The translations under genes and the position numbers were made by a program. From the IMG/VR virus record IMGVR_UViG_3300009184_000029, positions 158,830 to 222,829 of that record: a stretch of DNA of 64,000 bases, one strand, 5' to 3'. Under the pieces are notes generated by a model. It saw only the letters and a list, made by a program, of their open reading frames with translations. It did no database searches and was not told the origin of the DNA. This DNA is from a virus. Below, one piece after another: positions 60,259 through 64,000 of the stretch (within the stretch, counting starts at the first letter, position 1; each line of letters opens with the position of its first letter).

Positions 60259-63200
60259 TTATTGAGTAATACGATACAAATGTTGTATCTGACGCACTTG
60301 AATTAAGTATACTATACATAACAAATTGATTAACAGTCCAGTCAATTGTTAAAGTTGTAACAGCACTTGTACTTGTATTAACATCATCTTGAACGTTGGT
60401 TATTGATGTATTAAACACTTCCGTTGTTCCTCCCTTAACTGCCGCAGTTCTTGATAAATCAGTATAAAGAATTGTTAATCCACTATTAAATTGACCGACT
60501 ATTTGAGCTCCGGTTAAGTTTAGAGTTGTATTAACACTTATTCTGTAGTTGGCTGCGGCATTTACTCCTACTTTACGGTACCTGGCTTTAAATAAAACAA
60601 TATCTCCGGTTGTAATTGTATTTGCAGGAATTAATACCGATTGTACTAATTGATAAGAACCTGTCGTTGTGTTTCCAGAACTATCAACCCCACTTGAAAT
60701 TTTTGTAACTATATTTCCACCTCTTGATGATATTGTTACCGCGGATATTGTTGTAGCAGAAATTGTTGTCGCAGACATTGTTGTTGCAGATATAGTTCCT
60801 GTTATAATATTGTTTGTGTAAAGTGTACACGCTGATGTCGCATTTAATCCACAACCAATCGCGAATGAATAGTTACCTGTAACAGTGTTACCACTACCAC
60901 CTAATATACCCGAATACTGACCACTAACTATGTTACGGGTGCCACCACCTATGAATGAATATGAACATCTAGCACTATTACAAAGACCTCCACCTATTGA
61001 TGAATATACTGCAAGAGTTCCCGACGTACCTGATATAGTATTATTACCACCTCCTAAAATTGCTCCGGTAGTATCATAAATACGATTACAATAACCTCCA
61101 CTAATAGTTGAATGACTTGTTTGACTACTACTACCAATAGAAGTTATAAGATTACATCCTCCTCCACCAATAACACTAGTGTAAATGTATCCTCCAACCT
61201 GATTTTGAATACAATTTTTCCATCCAGAAGGAATTCCTATATAAAATCCACCATTAATTATATTTTGGTCTCCACCACCAATAAACGAGTTTGAATTAAT
61301 TGAACCAATGTTGTTATTTGACCCTCCACCAACAAATGAATAATTTCCATTTGAAACATTTGATTGACCCCCAACGATAACGTTACAATTACCGTAAGTA
61401 GAATTTGATTGTCCCGCGCCTATGAAATTTCCTCCACTACCATAATAACTTGAGCTAGTAGTATTTTGGTAACCACCTACAATTACACTTCTATCGTTTG
61501 GATAGTATTGACTTGATGTATGACAATTTAAGACACCATTACCAATAAATGAGTAACTACTGTCAGTTTTGTTACAAAACCCTGTAGCTATAAAATTACC
61601 GGTCCCACACGGAATTAAATTACAAAACCCTCCACCAATTATTGAATTAGTTCCGTTATTGATGTTACAATATCCATTAAGTATTGTACTACATCCACCT
61701 GCAACAGAATTCTTAAATCCCCCACCAATAAATTGTCCAATAGGAACTGACAGATAATTACCGCAACCTCCTCCAATAAACCCAAAATTACCGGCAATTG
61801 TATTACCTGAACCACCACCAATGAATGAATAACTACAACAAACGTTATTTCTAACACCTGAACTTATTGAGCTAAAACAAGAAGTTGATGCGGTCATCGT
61901 ATTACCCGTACCACCGCCAATAAATGAATACGCTCCACCGGCAATATTACAAAGTCCTCCAGCTATGGTAGATGTATTACCGCTTGAGACGTTGAGACAA
62001 CCCCCACCAATAAATGAATATGTCCCTGAATTGGTATTACCTGAACCACCAGTTATTTTTCTTATCGTTGCAGTTGTTGCAGATATTGTATTTGCACTTA
62101 AACCTCCTGTGAATATAGTTGCTCCTGATACGGTTCCACCTGTAAATGTTCCACCTCCACCTGTTGAACTTATTGTATAGTTACCACTACCATTATTTGT
62201 AATTGTTATATTAGTTCCTTGAGTTAATCCACTAACAGGTAAGTTATTGTATGTTGTTGCAGATATTGTGTTAGCACTTAACCCACCTGTTATTATGTTA
62301 TTAGTATATAACGTACAGTTAGCCGTAGCATTTAATCCACAACCAATAGCCGAAGAAAAACTACCACTAACAGTATTACCACTACCTCCGAGTGCCATAC
62401 CGTAACTACCACTAACAGTATTACCTCTACCTGTTCCAATAAAACTAGAAGAACCACCTGATGTAATAATATTTAAAGTGCCACCTCCAATAAATGAACA
62501 GTTACCACCCGCAGTATTTTTACCTCCACCAACAACTGACGATGTTACTCCGCTAGTAATATTTTGAAGTCCCCCTCCAATAAATGAATAAGAGCAACAA
62601 GAAGTATTTAAACCACCTCCAACAACACTAGCGGAACTTCCACACGATTTATTAGCAATACCACCACCCACAAAAGAATAGGTACTATAAGTATTATTTA
62701 ATGCACCACCAACAACTACTGATGCCAACCCTGATGCGGTATTACCTGTACCAGCCAACGATGCCGAAAAATCAGCAGTTGCATTATTTCCAACCCCACA
62801 TCTAATTGACGATGTAGTACATGAACCCTGAATTATGACAGGACTTACAGGTGTATAATTTGTCAATAAACCGTTAGTACTTGAACAAACTGCTTGTCCT
62901 GAAGATAACGCACTTGAGTAGATTGACCCACAAGAACAAAAATCATTTGTATAAAATGTATTAGGACAAGATGCCACAATATTACATCCAAACACACCAA
63001 TAAATGAATCGGACACAAAATTATTCATACCTCCAATTATCACCGAATTAGACATTTTTGCAGTACCAGAAATAGAATTTAAACATCCATTAAGGATTGT
63101 GGAAAACTGTGGCCCAAAAGATGGATAACCTGAAATTGTGTTTTGATTTCCCCCACCAATAAATGAATAATATCCCGACGAAGTATTTAAAGTTCCTCCA

Positions 63201-64000
63201 CCAACAAATGAATACGACCCACTTGTGGTATTACAATATCCGCCGACAACACTTGATGTATTCCCACTTGCAATGTTAGCTGAACCTCCTCCTACGGTTG
63301 AGTAATTACCACTTGCTGTGTTACCTACCCCACCACCTACGGTTGAGTTGAGTCCAGTTGAGTTGTTTTTATATCCACCACCAATAGTTGAATATTTACT
63401 ACTTGAGGTGTTACAATACCCCCCACTTACGGTTGAGTTATAGTTACTTGATGTATTACAACGTCCACCACCTACGGTTGAATAAAATCCACTCGATGTA
63501 TGAAAACCTCCTCCTCCGATTGTTGAAAAATAATTGCTTGACGTATTACTTCCACCTCCACCAACAAATGAATAATTACCTGATGAAGTATTTGAAGTTC
63601 CCCCTCCAATAATCGAATATGTCCCACTTGCTGTGTTACCACCCCCACCTCCAACAAATGAGTAATTACCCGAAGCGGTATTACCCGAACCTCCCAAAGA
63701 AGCCCCATAATCACCCTTAGCAGTATTATTTACCCCACATCTAACAGTTGAGTTAATTCCTATACCTGTAATGTATAAAACACTTGGTAAATCTATATTG
63801 TTTGAAAATGGTGTTATTCCATAAGAATAATGTTGGGTACCCTCAGTAACTAAAGTTATTGAATGTGATTGATTACCTGTATTTGTTGCTCTTACTTTTA
63901 CAACAATTCTGTCAGTTGTATTTATTGATGAACCCGAATAATATCCATCCGTCAATTGCATTGATGGATTTGGGGAATTTGTAGTTACTGGTGTCGGGTC
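60248..64000 (-). CDS. Giant GGG-repeat tail fibre / adhesin (5' partial, over 1250 aa)
   Basis: The frame is open through the right edge: the 13 codons upstream of the first ATG at 63961 contain no stop, so the gene is incomplete. The body consists of dozens of units of about 14-17 residues of the form 'GGG-x-x-N-T-x-S-G-x-Y-S-x-[VI]' resembling the head repeats of trimeric autotransporter (YadA/Hia-like) adhesins and Bacteroidota phage fibres. Two linker zones carry 'TISATTYNNLP' and 'GLTQGTNITITNNGSGNYTI'. The final 190 residues form a non-repetitive C-terminal domain ('VLFKARYRKVGVNAAANYRI'). Likely a trimeric host-range fibre. Confidence 0.75.
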   Translation of the reverse strand, partial: DPTPVTTNSPNPSMQLTDGYYSGSSINTTDRIVVKVRATNTGNQSHSITLVTEGTQHYSYGITPFSNNIDLPSVLYITGIGINSTVRCGVNNTAKGDYGASLGGSGNTASGNYSFVGGGGGNTASGTYSIIGGGTSNTSSGNYSFVGGGGSNTSSNYFSTIGGGGFHTSSGFYSTVGGGRCNTSSNYNSTVSGGYCNTSSSKYSTIGGGYKNNSTGLNSTVGGGVGNTASGNYSTVGGGSANIASGNTSSVVGGYCNTTSGSYSFVGGGTLNTSSGYYSFIGGGNQNTISGYPSFGPQFSTILNGCLNSISGTAKMSNSVIIGGMNNFVSDSFIGVFGCNIVASCPNTFYTNDFCSCGSIYSSALSSGQAVCSSTNGLLTNYTPVSPVIIQGSCTTSSIRCGVGNNATADFSASLAGTGNTASGLASVVVGGALNNTYSTYSFVGGGIANKSCGSSASVVGGGLNTSCCSYSFIGGGLQNITSGVTSSVVGGGKNTAGGNCSFIGGGTLNIITSGGSSSFIGTGRGNTVSGSYGMALGGSGNTVSGSFSSAIGCGLNATANCTLYTNNIITGGLSANTISATTYNNLPVSGLTQGTNITITNNGSGNYTISSTGGGGTFTGGTVSGATIFTGGLSANTISATTATIRKITGGSGNTNSGTYSFIGGGCLNVSSGNTSTIAGGLCNIAGGAYSFIGGGTGNTMTASTSCFSSISSGVRNNVCCSYSFIGGGSGNTIAGNFGFIGGGCGNYLSVPIGQFIGGGFKNSVAGGCSTILNGYCNINNGTNSIIGGGFCNLIPCGTGNFIATGFCNKTDSSYSFIGNGVLNCHTSSQYYPNDRSVIVGGYQNTTSSSYYGSGGNFIGAGQSNSTYGNCNVIVGGQSNVSNGNYSFVGGGSNNNIGSINSNSFIGGGDQNIINGGFYIGIPSGWKNCIQNQVGGYIYTSVIGGGGCNLITSIGSSSQTSHSTISGGYCNRIYDTTGAILGGGNNTISGTSGTLAVYSSIGGGLCNSARCSYSFIGGGTRNIVSGQYSGILGGSGNTVTGNYSFAIGCGLNATSACTLYTNNIITGTISATTMSATTISATTISAVTISSRGGNIVTKISSGVDSSGNTTTGSYQLVQSVLIPANTITTGDIVLFKARYRKVGVNAAANYRISVNTTLNLTGAQIVGQFNSGLTILYTDLSRTAAVKGGTTEVFNTSITNVQDDVNTSTSAVTTLTIDWTVNQFVMYSILNSSASDTTFVSYYSINEI
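60860..63720 (-). repeat. Tandem repeat array encoding the fibre's GGG units
   Basis: Imperfect units of roughly 42-51 bases; the core 'ccaccaataaatgaata' and close variants recur about fifteen times on the plus strand (YSFIGGG on the minus). Two non-repeated linker zones at about 62030-62300 and 62790-63060 break the array. Units differ at silent sites, indicating age as well as recent exchange. Confidence 0.7.

Noticed and set aside
60860-63720. CRISPR-like or regularly spaced repeat array
   Set aside because: Repeats are in frame, imperfect, have no unique spacers and encode a fibre protein.
1-64000. tRNA genes
   Set aside because: No cloverleaf or conserved T-loop sequence noticed; intergenic gaps are too short for most.

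Overview
This window is part of the genome of a large, A+T-rich, T4-like contractile-tailed phage (myovirus). It appears to infect a member of the Bacteroidota. The T4-like assignment rests on recognisable homologues of gp32, UvsX, RNase H, gp41, NrdB/NrdA, gp25, gp6, the gp61-type primase, gp47 and gp46. The host assignment is inference from five features: SprB-type repeats in a virion protein, a Bacteroidota-type Hc1 histone-like micro-protein, promoters matching TTTG-N19-21-TAnnTTTG, A-rich leaders with almost no Shine-Dalgarno sequences, and a sigma factor resembling the Bacteroidota primary sigma. I saw no tRNA, integrase, transposase or CRISPR array. The longest gene-free stretches are under 100 bases, so no region over 300 bases lacks a gene.

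Layout. 1-3506: the 3' part of a baseplate-hub-like protein (open at the window edge) and two small proteins. 3572-11790: replication, recombination and nucleotide genes (gp32-like SSB, UvsX, 5'-3' exonuclease, an unknown, replicative helicase, class Ia ribonucleotide reductase beta and alpha), with strong terminators after the SSB and nrdA genes. 11881-38718: a long plus-strand structural block. It holds baseplate wedge gp25 and gp6, a 2175-residue virion protein with a membrane-like segment, several tightly overlapping baseplate/tail genes, then adhesin-like proteins with SprB repeats, Thr-Pro linkers, a beta-propeller and a Bacteroidota-type fibre tip. 38731-41700: a RuvC-like resolvase convergent with two minus-strand fibre-type genes.

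41773-49868: primase, a PD-(D/E)XK nuclease, a zinc-ribbon protein, the gp47/gp46 (SbcD/SbcC-type) pair, small membrane and basic proteins, and a sigma70-family factor. 49955-56745: a possible lysis group (anchored coiled coil, four-span membrane protein, amidase-like protein), virion-associated-looking unknowns, an Hc1-like protein and a run of overlapping small genes. A full-length-zinc-finger DnaJ follows at 56763.

57652-59965 on the minus strand is a compact overlapping cassette: GT9-like glycosyltransferase, SET-domain protein, sulfotransferase, a 26-residue APS-kinase-type P-loop micro-ORF and a possible CxxC/membrane micro-protein. It is flanked by a very long GGG-repeat fibre gene (60248-64000) that runs off the window. 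The cassette, the modular adhesin family and a terminator hairpin that contains a start codon are the most unusual parts.
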